Shown here in pieces: positions 23,777 through 33,603 of a DNA stretch of 64,000 nt. A program made the translations under genes and the position numbers. The notes under the pieces were generated by a model, which searched no databases, had not been told where the DNA came from, and worked only from the letters and a program-made list of their open reading frames with translations. The stretch is from Pseudomonas sp. BN411 (GTDB lineage Bacteria; Pseudomonadota; Gammaproteobacteria; Pseudomonadales; Pseudomonadaceae). The stretch lies in the NCBI RefSeq assembly GCF_029871235.1, contig NZ_SSOM01000067.1, forward strand, positions 248,001 to 312,000, written 5' to 3'. Positions within the stretch are counted from its first letter, which is position 1; the number at the start of each line of letters is the position of its first letter.

Positions 23777-26479
23777 TCAGATGCTTATTCGTGTCGGGTC
23801 CAGGCTCTTGCCGTTGGAGTCGGACAGCTGGGAGACGATGGCCTCCTGCAGCCGCAGACAGAGCTCGGGGTCGGAGAGCGGCTGGTTGTTGGCGTCGGTA
23901 ACGAAGAACACGTCTTCCACCCGCTCGCCGAGGGTGGCGATCTTGGCGTTCTGCAGCGACAGGTCGAACTCCAGGAAGATGCGCCCGATGCGCGCCAGCA
24001 GGCCGGGGCGGTCGGGGGCGATCAGTTCGAGGATGGTCACCGGGCGCTGGGCGTCGTTGGAGATGGTTACCTGCGGCGGGAAGGCGAAGTGCTTGAGCTG
24101 GCGCGGTACGCGGCGCTGGATGATGGCCGGGTACTCGTCCGGGTTCTTCAGGGCGTCGATCAGGCCTTCGCGGATCTCGCGGATGCGCGCCGGGTTCTCG
24201 CCGATCCGCCCGCCGTCGGCATCGAGCACGATGTAGGTGTCGAGGGTGAACTGGCTGGTGGAGGTGATGATCCGCGCGTCGTGAATGTTCAGGTTGAGCT
24301 GCGACATGGCGGCCACGGTCACGGCGAAGAAGTCGTGCTGGTCCGGCGCGTAGATGAATATCTGGGTGGCGCCCTCGAACTCGCGCTGGGCGGTTTCCTT
24401 GATCAGCACCAGGGGGTCGTTGCCGGCCGGGTGCTGGAGGATCGCCTCGGTGTGCCAGGCCACGTCGTTGGCGGTGTGGCGCAGGAAGTAGTCGTCGCCC
24501 AGCTGGCTCCAGAGCTGCTCGGCCTCGTCCTGGTCGATGCCGTTGCGCACCAGGATATCGATGGCGGCGGATTGGGTCTGGCGAATCTGCTCTTCGCGGT
24601 CCAGCGGGTTTTCCAGGCCGCGGCGCAACGCGCGCTTGGTCTCGGTGTAGAGCTGGCGCAGCAGGCTGGCGCGCCAGGAGTTCCACAGGCTCGGGTTGGT
24701 GGCGTTGATGTCGGCCACGGTGAGCACGTAGAGGTAATCCAGGCGGGTCTGGTCGCCCACCAGGCGGGCGAAGTCGTAGATCACCTGAGGGTCGGAGAGG
24801 TCCTTGCGCTGGGCGGTGGTGGACATCACCAGGTGGTGTTGCACCAGCCAGGCCACCAGGCGCGAATCCCACACCGGTAATTGATGGCGGGCGCAGAAGA
24901 TTTCCGCGTCCACGGCACCCAGTTCGGAGTGGTCGCCGCCGCGGCCCTTGCCGATGTCGTGATAGAGCCCGGCGAGGTAGATCAGCTCCGGTTTGGGCAG
25001 CTTGTCGATGAGCTTGCTGGCCAGGGGGAATTTCTCCGCCAGCTCCGGCCACTTCAGCTTGCGCAGGTGCTTGATCAGGTTGAGGGTGTGGGCGTCCACC
25101 GTATAGATGTGGAACAGGTCGTGCTGCATCTGCCCGATGATTTGGCCGAACTCCGGCAGGTACAGGCCGAGGATGCCGTAGCGGTTCATGCGCCGCAGGT
25201 TGCGGTGGATGCCCTGGGTGGACTTGAACAGCTCGATGAACAGGCTGGTGTTGCGGATGTCCTTGCGGAAATCGTCGTCGATCAGATGACGGCTGTCCCG
25301 CAGCAGACGGATGGTATCCGCGCGCACGCCTTTGATCTCCGGGTGCTGAGCCATCAGCACGAAGATTTCCAGCATGGCGAAGGGGGTGCGCTTGAAGACG
25401 TTCGGGTGGGTCACCTCGATATAGCCGTCGCGCAGCTGGAAACGGCTGTTCAACGGCTGCGCCTGACCGCTCTCGCCAGCGCGCAGGATGACTTCCTCGA
25501 AGTGCTGGTTGATCAGGTCGCTGAGCTCGGAAACCCCCATCACCACCCGGTAGTACTTCTGCATGAAGCGTTCGATGCCGAGCTTGCCGTCGCCGTCCTC
25601 GAAGCCGAGGAGGGAGGCGATCTTGCGCTGGTGATCGAACAGCAGGCGGTCTTCGGCGCGTCCGGCCAGCATGTGCAGGGCGTAACGCACCTTCCAGAGG
25701 AATTCCTGGCTGGAGGCCAGCATGCTGCACTCGGTTTCCATCAGGAAGCCCTGCTGCACCAGGCCGTGCAGGTTGAGGCTGCCGAACTGGCGGCGGGCGA
25801 CCCAGAGGATGGTCTGGATATCGCGCAGGCCACCCGGGGAACCCTTCACGTTGGGTTCCAGGTTGTATTCGGTGTCGTTGTACTTGGCGTGGCGCGCCTT
25901 CTGCTCGTTGCGTTTGGCGAGGAAGAAGTGCTTGCTCGGCCACATCTGATCGGGGCTGGTGACCTCCAGCATGCGCTGGCGCAGATGCTCGGGACCGGCA
26001 ATGGTCCGGCTTTCCATCAGGTTGGTCACCACCGTCAGGTCGGCCTGTGCCTCTTCGGCGCATTCGGCCACCGAGCGCACGCTCTGGCCCACTTCCAGTC
26101 CGATGTCCCAGAGCAGGGTGAGGAAGCCTTCGATGGGTTCGCGGAAGACTTCGTGGTCGGCGCTGTCCAGCAGGATCAGCAAGTCGATATCGGAGAAGGG
26201 GTGCAGCTCGCCGCGCCCGTAGCCGCCCACGGCCAGCAGGGCGATGTCGGCGTCCTCGCTCCAGCCGAAGCGCCCCCATGCCGCCCGCAGGATCTGGTCG
26301 ACGAACCAGGCGCGGTCTTCCACCAGGCGACGGATGTCGCGGCCGTTGGCGAAACGGTTGTCGAGCACATCGCGGGCCTGGCGAATGGCTTTCTTGAAGG
26401 CAGCGATGGGGCTGGACTTCAAGGCCAGTTCCGCCTGGAACTGCCCGCGGTCGAACAACTCGGGATCCACCTGCGGCAT
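23777..26479 (-). CDS. glnD: Bifunctional PII uridylyltransferase/uridylyl-removing enzyme
   Basis: GlnD senses glutamine and adds or removes UMP on PII proteins, steering nitrogen assimilation. The 900-residue protein has the nucleotidyltransferase motif [20 protein letters not shown] near residue 90, the GlnD helical domain, an HD phosphohydrolase domain with [20 protein letters not shown], and two C-terminal ACT domains (beginning near [20 protein letters not shown] and [20 protein letters not shown]). It begins [13 protein letters not shown] at 26479, 30 bp after map, so the two are probably co-transcribed. Confidence 0.96.
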   Translation of the reverse strand: MPQVDPELFDRGQFQAELALKSSPIAAFKKAIRQARDVLDNRFANGRDIRRLVEDRAWFVDQILRAAWGRFGWSEDADIALLAVGGYGRGELHPFSDIDLLILLDSADHEVFREPIEGFLTLLWDIGLEVGQSVRSVAECAEEAQADLTVVTNLMESRTIAGPEHLRQRMLEVTSPDQMWPSKHFFLAKRNEQKARHAKYNDTEYNLEPNVKGSPGGLRDIQTILWVARRQFGSLNLHGLVQQGFLMETECSMLASSQEFLWKVRYALHMLAGRAEDRLLFDHQRKIASLLGFEDGDGKLGIERFMQKYYRVVMGVSELSDLINQHFEEVILRAGESGQAQPLNSRFQLRDGYIEVTHPNVFKRTPFAMLEIFVLMAQHPEIKGVRADTIRLLRDSRHLIDDDFRKDIRNTSLFIELFKSTQGIHRNLRRMNRYGILGLYLPEFGQIIGQMQHDLFHIYTVDAHTLNLIKHLRKLKWPELAEKFPLASKLIDKLPKPELIYLAGLYHDIGKGRGGDHSELGAVDAEIFCARHQLPVWDSRLVAWLVQHHLVMSTTAQRKDLSDPQVIYDFARLVGDQTRLDYLYVLTVADINATNPSLWNSWRASLLRQLYTETKRALRRGLENPLDREEQIRQTQSAAIDILVRNGIDQDEAEQLWSQLGDDYFLRHTANDVAWHTEAILQHPAGNDPLVLIKETAQREFEGATQIFIYAPDQHDFFAVTVAAMSQLNLNIHDARIITSTSQFTLDTYIVLDADGGRIGENPARIREIREGLIDALKNPDEYPAIIQRRVPRQLKHFAFPPQVTISNDAQRPVTILELIAPDRPGLLARIGRIFLEFDLSLQNAKIATLGERVEDVFFVTDANNQPLSDPELCLRLQEAIVSQLSDSNGKSLDPTRISI

Positions 26480-26509
26480 GGGGCGGCGTTCCTTATATAA
26501 GGTGGGTGA

Positions 26510-27292
26510 TCAGGGCGAGGTGCGCGACAGGGTGTCGTCGCTGCGCAAGGTCAGGATTTCATAGCCGTCGGCGGTCACCAGGACGGTGTGCTCCCACTGC
26601 GCGGAAAGCTTGCGGTCCTTGGTGATGGCGGTCCAGCCGTCGCCCAGCAGGCGGGTTTCCGGGCGGCCCTGGTTGATCATCGGCTCGATGGTGAAGGTCA
26701 TGCCTTCCTTGAGCTCCATGCCAGTACCGGCGCGGCCGTAGTGCAGGACCTGGGGCTCTTCGTGGAACACGGCGCCGATGCCGTGGCCGCAGTATTCACG
26801 AACCACCGAATAGCCCAGCTTCTCGGCGTGCTTCTGGATCACTTCACCGATATCGCCCAGGCGTGCGCCCGGTTTTACCAGCTGAATGCCCTTGTACATG
26901 CACTCCTGGGTTACGCGGCAGAGCTTGTCGGCCCATTCCGGCGCCTTGCCCACCATGAACATCTTGCTGGTGTCGCCGTGGTAGCCGTCCTTGATGACGG
27001 TGACGTCGATGTTGACGATATCGCCATCTTTCAACGGCTTCTCGTTGGGGATGCCGTGGCACACCACGTGGTTGACCGAGGTGCAGATCGACTTGGGGAA
27101 CCCCTTGTAGTTCAGGGGAGCGGGGATGGCCTGCTGCACGTTGACAATGTAGTCATGGCAGATGCGGTCCAGTTCCTCGGTAGTCACGCCGGGTTTGACA
27201 TGCTCGCCGATCATCTCCAGCACTTCGGCGGCCAGGCGGCCGGCAACGCGCATTTTCTCGATTTCTGCGGGCGTCTTGATGGTGACGGTCAT
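26510..27292 (-). CDS. map: Methionine aminopeptidase type I
   Basis: Map removes the initiator methionine from nascent proteins. The 260-residue product shows the metal ligands in NIDVTVIKDGYHGDTSKMF (two Asp), HGIGAVFHEEPQV (His), MTFTIEPMI (Glu) and QWEHTVLVT (Glu), with the catalytic His in VNHVVCHGIPN. The start is ATG 27292 (MTVTIKTPAEIEKMR), where the family begins; an upstream in-frame ATG would lie in the shared intergenic region. It is divergent from rpsB, the common bacterial arrangement, and leads into glnD. Confidence 0.96.
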   Translation of the reverse strand: MTVTIKTPAEIEKMRVAGRLAAEVLEMIGEHVKPGVTTEELDRICHDYIVNVQQAIPAPLNYKGFPKSICTSVNHVVCHGIPNEKPLKDGDIVNIDVTVIKDGYHGDTSKMFMVGKAPEWADKLCRVTQECMYKGIQLVKPGARLGDIGEVIQKHAEKLGYSVVREYCGHGIGAVFHEEPQVLHYGRAGTGMELKEGMTFTIEPMINQGRPETRLLGDGWTAITKDRKLSAQWEHTVLVTADGYEILTLRSDDTLSRTSP

Positions 27293-27421
27293 ATTGGCTC
27301 TCGGGCGCAAACGGAAAAGGCTTGATATTAACAGCTTCAAGCCGCAAGCCATAAGCGCCAGGGAGGAAAGCACCTGATTTGAGGCGTATCGTTGCAGTAG
27401 CTCTACCCAGCTTTTCGTGCT

Positions 27422-27557
27422 ATAAAACGCGCCGCTTTACGGACGTGCTGTCCGGAAGCTTTTAACCCACACACGTATCGACACGATCTCCTGGGTGCCC
27501 GAAAGGGTTGGATATTGGGATACGTGGAGGCCTAACCCGACTTATCGAGGAATTGAA
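27422..27557 (+). promoter_or_regulatory. rpsB promoter (-10) and structured leader
   Basis: The -10 TATAAA is at 27422-27427 with no good -35 at 17 bp. The predicted leader of about 124 bases holds the hairpin CGGAC-GTGCT-GTCCG (27441-27455), followed by AAGCTTTT, and a long-range perfect stem CACGTATC (27473-27480) with GATACGTG (27530-27537) enclosing CCC-GAAA-GGG (27499-27508), a GNRA-type tetraloop. GAGG (27547-27550) is the ribosome binding site. In E. coli and relatives S2 represses rpsB-tsf through the leader, so this fold is a candidate for S2 binding. Confidence 0.5.
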
Positions 27558-28298
27558 ATGTCCCAAGTCAACATGCGCGATATGCTGAAGGCCGGTGTGC
27601 ACTTCGGCCACCAGACCCGTTACTGGAACCCGAAAATGGGCAAGTACATTTTCGGCGCGCGTAACAAGATCCACATCATCAACCTTGAAAAAACCCTGCC
27701 GATGTTCAACGACGCCCTGAGCTTCGTTGAGAAACTGGCTGCTGGCAAAAACAAGGTTCTGTTCGTCGGCACCAAGCGCTCCGCTGGCAAGATCGTTCGT
27801 GAAGAAGCTGCTCGCTGCGGCTCCCCGTACGTCGATCACCGCTGGCTCGGCGGCATGCTGACCAACTACAAGACCATCCGTCAGTCCATCAAGCGCCTGC
27901 GCGATCTGGAAACCCAGTCCCAGGACGGCACCTTCGCCAAGCTGACCAAGAAAGAAGCTCTGATGCGCAGCCGCGACCTCGAGAAGCTCGAGCGCAGCCT
28001 GGGCGGTATCAAGGACATGGGCGGCCTGCCGGACGCTCTGTTCGTGATCGACGTTGACCACGAGCGCATCGCTATCACCGAAGCCAACAAGCTGGGCATC
28101 CCGGTTATCGGCGTCGTCGATACCAACAGCAGCCCGGAAGGCGTTGATTACGTCATCCCGGGTAACGACGACGCCATCCGCGCCGTTCAGCTGTACCTCT
28201 CCAGCGTTGCTGATGCTGTAATCCGCGGTCGTCAGAATGCCGCTGGCGGTCCTGACGAGTTCGTCGAAGAAGCTGCTTCCGAGGCCGCAGAAGGCTGA
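27558..28298 (+). CDS. rpsB: 30S ribosomal protein S2
   Basis: S2 is a late-assembly protein of the 30S subunit. The 246-residue product shows [39 protein letters not shown] and [24 protein letters not shown] 27558 is chosen because GAGG lies 7 bases upstream and the family starts [10 protein letters not shown]. Codon use is strongly biased, as expected for a highly expressed gene. A terminator-like stem separates it from tsf, probably tuning the S2 to EF-Ts ratio. Confidence 0.97.
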   Translation: MSQVNMRDMLKAGVHFGHQTRYWNPKMGKYIFGARNKIHIINLEKTLPMFNDALSFVEKLAAGKNKVLFVGTKRSAGKIVREEAARCGSPYVDHRWLGGMLTNYKTIRQSIKRLRDLETQSQDGTFAKLTKKEALMRSRDLEKLERSLGGIKDMGGLPDALFVIDVDHERIAITEANKLGIPVIGVVDTNSSPEGVDYVIPGNDDAIRAVQLYLSSVADAVIRGRQNAAGGPDEFVEEAASEAAEG

Positions 28299-28332
28299 GT
28301 TGACAGCCGTCTAGCGTTACCCGGTGCGCAAG

Positions 28333-28354
28333 AAGGGGGCTAGGCCCCCTTTTT
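28333..28354 (+). terminator. Terminator/attenuator between rpsB and tsf
   Basis: AAGGGGGC (28333-28340) pairs with GCCCCCTT (28344-28351) around TAG, followed by TTT within a run of five T. Because tsf follows in the usual operon, partial termination is likely. Confidence 0.8.
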
Positions 28355-28424
28355 GCCACCTCCGAATTGTGAATGCCCGGTCTCCGGGCTGAATGGTTGA
28401 AAACCTATTCAAGAGGATTGCGAC

Positions 28425-29294
28425 ATGGCAGAGATTACTGCAGCCCTGGTTAAAGAACTGCGCGAGCGTACCGGCCTGGGCATGATGGATTGCAAGAAGG
28501 CCCTGACCGCCGCTGAAGGCGACATCGAGAAGGCCATCGACGACATGCGCGCCGCTGGCGCCATCAAGGCTGCCAAGAAGGCTGGCAACATCGCTGCCGA
28601 AGGCGCCATCGCTGTCAAAGTGGCAGACGACAACAAGGTTGCCGTCATCATCGAAGTCAACTCCCAGACCGACTTCCTGGCTCTGCAGGACGACTTCAAA
28701 GGCTTCGTTGCCGCTTCCCTGGAACAGGCTTTCAACGAGAAGCTGACCGACGCCGCTCCGCTGGTTGAGTCCCGCGAAGAAGCTCGTCTGGCTCTGGTTT
28801 CCAAGACTGGCGAAAACGTCAACATCCGTCGTCTGACTCGCGTTGAAGGCGACGTGGTTGGTGCCTACCTGCACGGCCACCGCATCGGCGTAGTCGTGAA
28901 CCTGAAGGGCGGCACCCCGGAGCTGGCCAAGGACATCGCCATGCACGTGGCTGCCAGCAACCCGCAGTTCCTGAGCTCGGCCGAAGTTTCCGAAGAAGCC
29001 GTTGCCAAGGAAAAGGAAATCTTCCTGGCCCTGAACGCCGACAAAATCGCCGGCAAGCCGGAAAACATCGTCGAGAACATGGTCAAGGGCCGTATCGCCA
29101 AGTTCCTGGCCGAAGCCAGCCTGGTCGAGCAGCCTTTCGTCAAGGATCCGGAAGTCAAGGTCGGTGACCTGGCCAAGAAAGCCGGCGCCGAAATCGTTTC
29201 CTTCGTTCGTTACGAAGTAGGCGAAGGCATCGAGAAAGTCGAAGTCGACTTCGCTGCCGAAGTAGCTGCCCAGGTCGCTGCTACCAAGCAATAA
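28425..29294 (+). CDS. tsf: Elongation factor Ts
   Basis: EF-Ts is the guanine-nucleotide exchange factor of EF-Tu. The 289-residue product has the N-terminal UBA-like LVKELRERTGLGMMDCKKAL, the EF-Tu-contacting SQTDFLALQDDF core and a second repeat, with AKFLAEASLVEQPFVKDPEV near the C terminus. AGGATTG precedes the ATG. It is co-oriented with rpsB and followed by a stem-loop. Confidence 0.97.
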   Translation: MAEITAALVKELRERTGLGMMDCKKALTAAEGDIEKAIDDMRAAGAIKAAKKAGNIAAEGAIAVKVADDNKVAVIIEVNSQTDFLALQDDFKGFVAASLEQAFNEKLTDAAPLVESREEARLALVSKTGENVNIRRLTRVEGDVVGAYLHGHRIGVVVNLKGGTPELAKDIAMHVAASNPQFLSSAEVSEEAVAKEKEIFLALNADKIAGKPENIVENMVKGRIAKFLAEASLVEQPFVKDPEVKVGDLAKKAGAEIVSFVRYEVGEGIEKVEVDFAAEVAAQVAATKQ

Positions 29295-29317
29295 GACGGC
29301 TTCGGCTGTCGCCCCGT

Positions 29318-29352
29318 AAGAGGCTGCCCGCTCACGCGTGCGGCCTCTTCGT
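29318..29352 (+). terminator. Stem-loop after tsf
   Basis: AAGAGGC (29318-29324) pairs with GCCTCTT (29343-29349), with an inner palindrome CACGCGTG (29333-29340). The T run is short (CTTCGTC), so it is a moderate terminator candidate; the pyrH leader follows. Confidence 0.55.
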
Positions 29353-29494
29353 CAAACTGGGGAACCATTTCGGGGCGGTTCCAGCGGCGGGCCCGGTAGC
29401 CGGGCACCAATTGCCGTTTGCGTAGTCTCAGGACTCGCCAGTACACCGGGCTTTGATGCCCATGAATTCAATAGCGCCGCAGGAGAGATACGCA

Positions 29495-30238
29495 ATGGCT
29501 CAGCAGGTGAGTGGCCGCCAACCTCGCTACAAACGCATTCTGCTCAAACTCAGCGGTGAGGCCCTGATGGGCTCCGAGGAGTTCGGTATCGATCCGAAGG
29601 TCCTCGATCGTATGGCGCTGGAAATCGGCCAACTGGTCGGTATCGGCGTCCAGGTCGGCCTGGTGATCGGCGGCGGCAACCTGTTCCGTGGTGCGGCCCT
29701 GAGCGCCGCTGGCATGGATCGGGTAACCGGCGACCACATGGGCATGCTTGCCACCGTGATGAACGCCCTGGCCATGCGTGATGCGCTGGAGCGTTCCAAC
29801 ATCCCCGCCATCGTGATGTCGGCCATTTCCATGGTCGGCGTGACCGACCACTACGACCGCCGCAAGGCCATGCGCCACCTGAGCTCCGGCGAAGTGGTGA
29901 TCTTCTCCGCCGGCACCGGCAACCCGTTCTTCACCACCGATTCGGCCGCCTGCCTGCGAGCCATCGAAGTGGATGCTGACGTGGTGCTGAAAGCCACCAA
30001 GGTCGATGGCGTGTACACTGCCGACCCGTTCAAGGACCCCAATGCCGAGAAGTTCGAGCGCCTGACCTATGACGAGGTGCTGGATCGCAAGCTGGGTGTC
30101 ATGGACCTCACGGCCATCTGTCTGTGCCGTGATCAGAAGATGCCGCTGCGGGTCTTCAATATGAATAAACCGGGTGCCCTGCTGAACATCGTGGTCGGCG
30201 GCGCCGAAGGAACCCTGATCGAGGAGGGCGAACAGTGA
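29495..30238 (+). CDS. pyrH: UMP kinase
   Basis: PyrH phosphorylates UMP to UDP in pyrimidine nucleotide synthesis. The 247-residue amino-acid-kinase-fold protein shows [45 protein letters not shown] and [12 protein letters not shown] 29495 is chosen since AGGAGAGA lies 7 bases upstream; a short in-frame extension lacks support. Its stop overlaps the GTG start of frr, showing translational coupling. It heads the frr-uppS-cdsA-dxr-rseP run. Confidence 0.96.
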   Translation: MAQQVSGRQPRYKRILLKLSGEALMGSEEFGIDPKVLDRMALEIGQLVGIGVQVGLVIGGGNLFRGAALSAAGMDRVTGDHMGMLATVMNALAMRDALERSNIPAIVMSAISMVGVTDHYDRRKAMRHLSSGEVVIFSAGTGNPFFTTDSAACLRAIEVDADVVLKATKVDGVYTADPFKDPNAEKFERLTYDEVLDRKLGVMDLTAICLCRDQKMPLRVFNMNKPGALLNIVVGGAEGTLIEEGEQ

Positions 30239-30792
30239 TCAACGAGATCAAGCAAGAAGCGCAGGAGCGCATGAAGAAAACCCTGGAATCGCTGGATCAT
30301 GCTTTCGCCAAGATCCGCACCGGGCGTGCGCACCCGAGCATTCTGGACAGCGTCATGGTCTCCTACTATGGCGCCGACACTCCGCTGCGCCAGGTGGCCA
30401 ACGTGATTGCCGAGGACTCCCGTACCCTGGCCCTGACCGTGTTCGACAAGAGCATGATCCAGGCTGTGGAAAAGGCCATCATGACCTCCGACCTGGGCCT
30501 GAACCCGGCTACTGCCGGCACCACCATTCGTGTGCCGATGCCCGCCCTGACCGAGGAAACCCGCAAGGGCTTCACCAAGCAGGCGCGTGCCGAAGCCGAA
30601 AACGCCCGTGTTGCCGTGCGCAACATCCGTCGTGATGCCCTGGCGCAGCTGAAGGATCTGGTCAAGGAAAAGGAAATCAGCGAAGACGACGAGCGTCGTG
30701 CCGCTGACGACGTCCAGAAGCTGACCGACAAGTTTGTTGGCGAAGTCGACAAGGCTCTGGAAACCAAAGAAAAAGACCTGATGGCCGTTTGA
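30235..30792 (+). CDS. frr: Ribosome recycling factor
   Basis: RRF splits post-termination ribosomes with EF-G. The 185-residue protein begins with GTG at 30235 overlapping the pyrH stop (GTGA) and shows [20 protein letters not shown], the hinge [18 protein letters not shown] and [22 protein letters not shown] gives a strong ribosome binding site. Length matches the family exactly. Confidence 0.97.
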   Translation: MINEIKQEAQERMKKTLESLDHAFAKIRTGRAHPSILDSVMVSYYGADTPLRQVANVIAEDSRTLALTVFDKSMIQAVEKAIMTSDLGLNPATAGTTIRVPMPALTEETRKGFTKQARAEAENARVAVRNIRRDALAQLKDLVKEKEISEDDERRAADDVQKLTDKFVGEVDKALETKEKDLMAV

Positions 30793-30806
30793 CGTCCGGT
30801 ATCGCC

Positions 30807-31568
30807 ATGGACAAGAAGCAGCAAGGCGCGAACCCCGCGGTGCCACGGCATGTGGCGATTATCATGGACGGTAACAACCGTTGGGCGAAGAAGCGCCTGC
30901 TGCCTGGCGTCGCTGGCCACAAGGCCGGCGTGGACGCGGTCCGGGCGGTGATCGAGGTGTGTGCCGAGGCCGGTGTCGAGGTGCTCACCCTGTTCGCCTT
31001 CTCCAGTGAGAACTGGCAGCGTCCGGCCGACGAGGTCAGCGCCCTGATGGAGCTGTTCCTGGGGGCGCTGCGCCGCGAGGCTCGGCGCCTGGACCAGAAC
31101 GACATCCGCCTGCGCATCATTGGCGACCGCTCGCGCTTCCATCCGGAGCTGCAAGCCGCCATGCGCGAAGCTGAGCAACTGACCTCCACCCATCAGAAGT
31201 TCGTCCTTCAGGTCGCCGCCAACTACGGCGGTCAGTGGGACATCACCCAGGCCGCACAGCGCCTGGCGCGTGAGGTCCAGGCTGGTCATCTGCAGGTCGA
31301 CGACATTTCTCCGCAGTTGCTGCAAAGCTGCCTGGTCACCGGCGATCTGCCGTTGCCCGACCTGTGCATCCGCACTGGTGGCGAGCATCGCATCAGCAAC
31401 TTCCTGCTTTGGCAGCTCGCCTACGCCGAGCTGTATTTCTCTGATCTCTTCTGGCCTGACTTCAAGCACGAAGCCATGCGCAAGGCGCTGGCCGATTTCG
31501 CCAAGCGCCAGCGTCGCTTCGGCAAGACAAGCGAGCAGCTAGAAGCCGAGGCCCGAGCCAAATGCTGA
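30807..31568 (+). CDS. uppS: Undecaprenyl diphosphate synthase
   Basis: UppS (IspU) condenses isopentenyl units onto farnesyl diphosphate to make the C55 carrier lipid for peptidoglycan and O-antigen. The 253-residue cis-prenyltransferase has the catalytic Asp21 in [28 protein letters not shown] and the [22 protein letters not shown] motif. ATG 30807 is preferred; a TTG at 30789 overlapping the frr stop (TTGA) is possible. Its stop overlaps cdsA by 7 bp. Confidence 0.95.
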   Translation: MDKKQQGANPAVPRHVAIIMDGNNRWAKKRLLPGVAGHKAGVDAVRAVIEVCAEAGVEVLTLFAFSSENWQRPADEVSALMELFLGALRREARRLDQNDIRLRIIGDRSRFHPELQAAMREAEQLTSTHQKFVLQVAANYGGQWDITQAAQRLAREVQAGHLQVDDISPQLLQSCLVTGDLPLPDLCIRTGGEHRISNFLLWQLAYAELYFSDLFWPDFKHEAMRKALADFAKRQRRFGKTSEQLEAEARAKC

Positions 31569-32377
31569 AACAACGCGTCATCACCGCCCTGGTGTTGCTG
31601 CCCATCGCCCTTGCGGGCTTCTTCTGGCTGGATGGCGGCGCCTTCGCCCTGTTCATCGGTGCCGTGGTAAGCCTCGGTGGTTGGGAGTGGGCGCGCCTGG
31701 CGGGCTTTTCCTCACAGCCGCTGCGCGTCGCCTACGGCCTGCTCGTGGCGGCACTGCTCTATGGGCTATATCTCGCGCCGGCACTGGCGCCGCTGGTCCT
31801 GGTGCTCGGCGTGCTCTGGTGGGGGGCGGCGACCATCCTCGTGCTGGGGTATCCCGAAACGAGCCGCTACTGGGGTGGTACGCCGGGCAAGCTGGTCATC
31901 GGCCTGTTGATCTTGCTGCCCGCATGGCAGGGGCTGGTGCTGTTCAAGCAATGGCCGCTGGCCAATTGGTTGATTCTCGCCGTGATGGTCCTGGTCTGGG
32001 CAGCCGATATCGGCGCCTATTTTTCCGGCAAGGCATTCGGCAAGCGCAAGCTTGCACCCAACGTCAGCCCCGGCAAGAGCTGGGAAGGGCTGGTGGGTGG
32101 TCTGCTGGCCAGCCTGGCGATCACCGTGGGTGTTGGTTTCTACCGTGGCTGGGTGGGTTCGGAGCTTGTACTGGCCCTGGCTGGCGCCGCATTGGTGGTG
32201 CTGATCTCGGTGGTGGGCGACCTGACCGAAAGCATGTTCAAGCGCCAGTCCGGCATCAAGGACAGCAGCAACCTGCTGCCGGGCCATGGTGGCGTGCTGG
32301 ACCGCATCGACAGCCTGACTGCAGCCATCCCGCTGTTCGCCGCGCTGCTCTGGGCTGCCGGCTGGGGTGCCCTGTGA
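31562..32377 (+). CDS. cdsA: Phosphatidate cytidylyltransferase
   Basis: CdsA makes CDP-diacylglycerol from phosphatidate and CTP at the inner membrane. The 271-residue protein has about eight hydrophobic helices and the family signature [20 protein letters not shown] with a following DRIDS, plus [14 protein letters not shown]. It overlaps both the uppS stop and the dxr start (GTGA), so translation through uppS-cdsA-dxr is continuous. Its substrate derives from PlsB-initiated lysophosphatidate. Confidence 0.95.
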   Translation: MLKQRVITALVLLPIALAGFFWLDGGAFALFIGAVVSLGGWEWARLAGFSSQPLRVAYGLLVAALLYGLYLAPALAPLVLVLGVLWWGAATILVLGYPETSRYWGGTPGKLVIGLLILLPAWQGLVLFKQWPLANWLILAVMVLVWAADIGAYFSGKAFGKRKLAPNVSPGKSWEGLVGGLLASLAITVGVGFYRGWVGSELVLALAGAALVVLISVVGDLTESMFKRQSGIKDSSNLLPGHGGVLDRIDSLTAAIPLFAALLWAAGWGAL

Positions 32378-33564
32378 GTCAGCCGCAACGCATTACCGTG
32401 CTGGGGGCTACCGGCTCCATCGGCCTCAGCACCCTGGATGTCGTTGCTCGCCATCCTGATCGTTATCAGGCCTTCGCCCTCAGCGGCTTCAGCCGACTGA
32501 GCGAGTTGGAGGCCCTGTGCCTGCGCCATCGCCCCGAATTCGCTGTAGTGCCGGATGCCGATTCCGCCCGTCATCTGCAAGGCGGTCTGCTGGCAGCCGG
32601 GCTTAAGACGCGTGTCCTGGTGGGTGAGGAAGGGCTTTGCGAAGTCGCCGCTCACCCGCAGGTCGACGCTGTGATGGCAGCTATCGTAGGCGCTGCCGGT
32701 CTCAAGCCGACGCTGGCTGCGGTTGAGGCTGGTAAGCGCGTCCTGCTGGCCAACAAGGAAGCGCTGGTGATGTCCGGCGCCCTGTTCATGCAGGCCGTGC
32801 GCAAGAGCGGTGCCGTGTTGCTGCCGATCGACAGCGAACACAATGCGATTTTCCAATGCCTGCCCAGGGATTACGCCCGTGGACTGGCGCCCGTAGGCGT
32901 GCGTCGCATCCTGCTGACCGCTTCCGGCGGCCCGTTCCGAGAGATGCCGCTGGAGCAGTTGCCAGAGGTATCGCCTGAGCAAGCCTGTGCGCATCCCAAC
33001 TGGTCCATGGGGCGCAAGATTTCCGTGGATTCGGCCAGCATGATGAACAAGGGGCTGGAGCTGATCGAGGCCTGCTGGCTGTTCGACGCGCGCCCGGCCC
33101 AGGTGGAAGTGGTGATCCATCCGCAGAGTGTGATCCACTCGTTGGTGGACTACGTGGACGGTTCGGTACTGGCCCAACTGGGCAATCCGGACATGCGCAC
33201 CCCCATCGCCCACGCGCTGGCGTGGCCGGAACGCATCGATTCCGGCGTATCGCCGTTGGACCTGTTCGCCGTGGCCCGCCTGGACTTCCAGGCCCCGGAC
33301 GAAGGGCGCTTCCCCTGCTTGCGCCTGGCTCGACAGGCGGCGGAGGAGGGCGGTAGTGCCCCGGCGATGCTCAATGCCGCGAACGAGGTGGCTGTTGCGG
33401 CCTTCCTGGGTAGACGCATCCGCTTCACCGAGATCGCGAGTATCATCGACGAAGTGCTGAACCGCGAAGCGGCAAGTGCGGTCGAAACGCTGGACTCCGT
33501 GCTGCAAGCTGACGCCCGAGCCAGGGCCGCGGCGCAGCAGTGGTTGGTCCGTCAAGGGCGCTAG
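32374..33564 (+). CDS. dxr: 1-deoxy-D-xylulose 5-phosphate reductoisomerase
   Basis: Dxr converts DXP to 2-C-methyl-D-erythritol 4-phosphate in the MEP isoprenoid pathway; ispD and ispF of the same pathway are also in this window. The 396-residue protein has the NADPH motif [44 protein letters not shown] and [17 protein letters not shown]. The start is GTG 32374 overlapping the cdsA stop; the frame is open far upstream but that part lies inside cdsA. Confidence 0.96.
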   Translation: MSQPQRITVLGATGSIGLSTLDVVARHPDRYQAFALSGFSRLSELEALCLRHRPEFAVVPDADSARHLQGGLLAAGLKTRVLVGEEGLCEVAAHPQVDAVMAAIVGAAGLKPTLAAVEAGKRVLLANKEALVMSGALFMQAVRKSGAVLLPIDSEHNAIFQCLPRDYARGLAPVGVRRILLTASGGPFREMPLEQLPEVSPEQACAHPNWSMGRKISVDSASMMNKGLELIEACWLFDARPAQVEVVIHPQSVIHSLVDYVDGSVLAQLGNPDMRTPIAHALAWPERIDSGVSPLDLFAVARLDFQAPDEGRFPCLRLARQAAEEGGSAPAMLNAANEVAVAAFLGRRIRFTEIASIIDEVLNREAASAVETLDSVLQADARARAAAQQWLVRQGR

Positions 33565-33603
33565 CGGCCGGCCTTTAGTGGTCGCTTGCTCCGGAGGAAA
33601 CCG

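Noticed and set aside
24881-26500. 539-codon plus-strand frame opposite glnD, and an 836-codon second frame on the minus strand at 23769-26279
   Set aside because: Both overlap glnD, which has all expected domains; their composition is that of frame-shifted GC-rich sequence.
31681-32373. Upstream extension of dxr inside cdsA
   Set aside because: The extension is the wrong frame of cdsA; dxr similarity begins at GTG 32374, which overlaps the cdsA stop.
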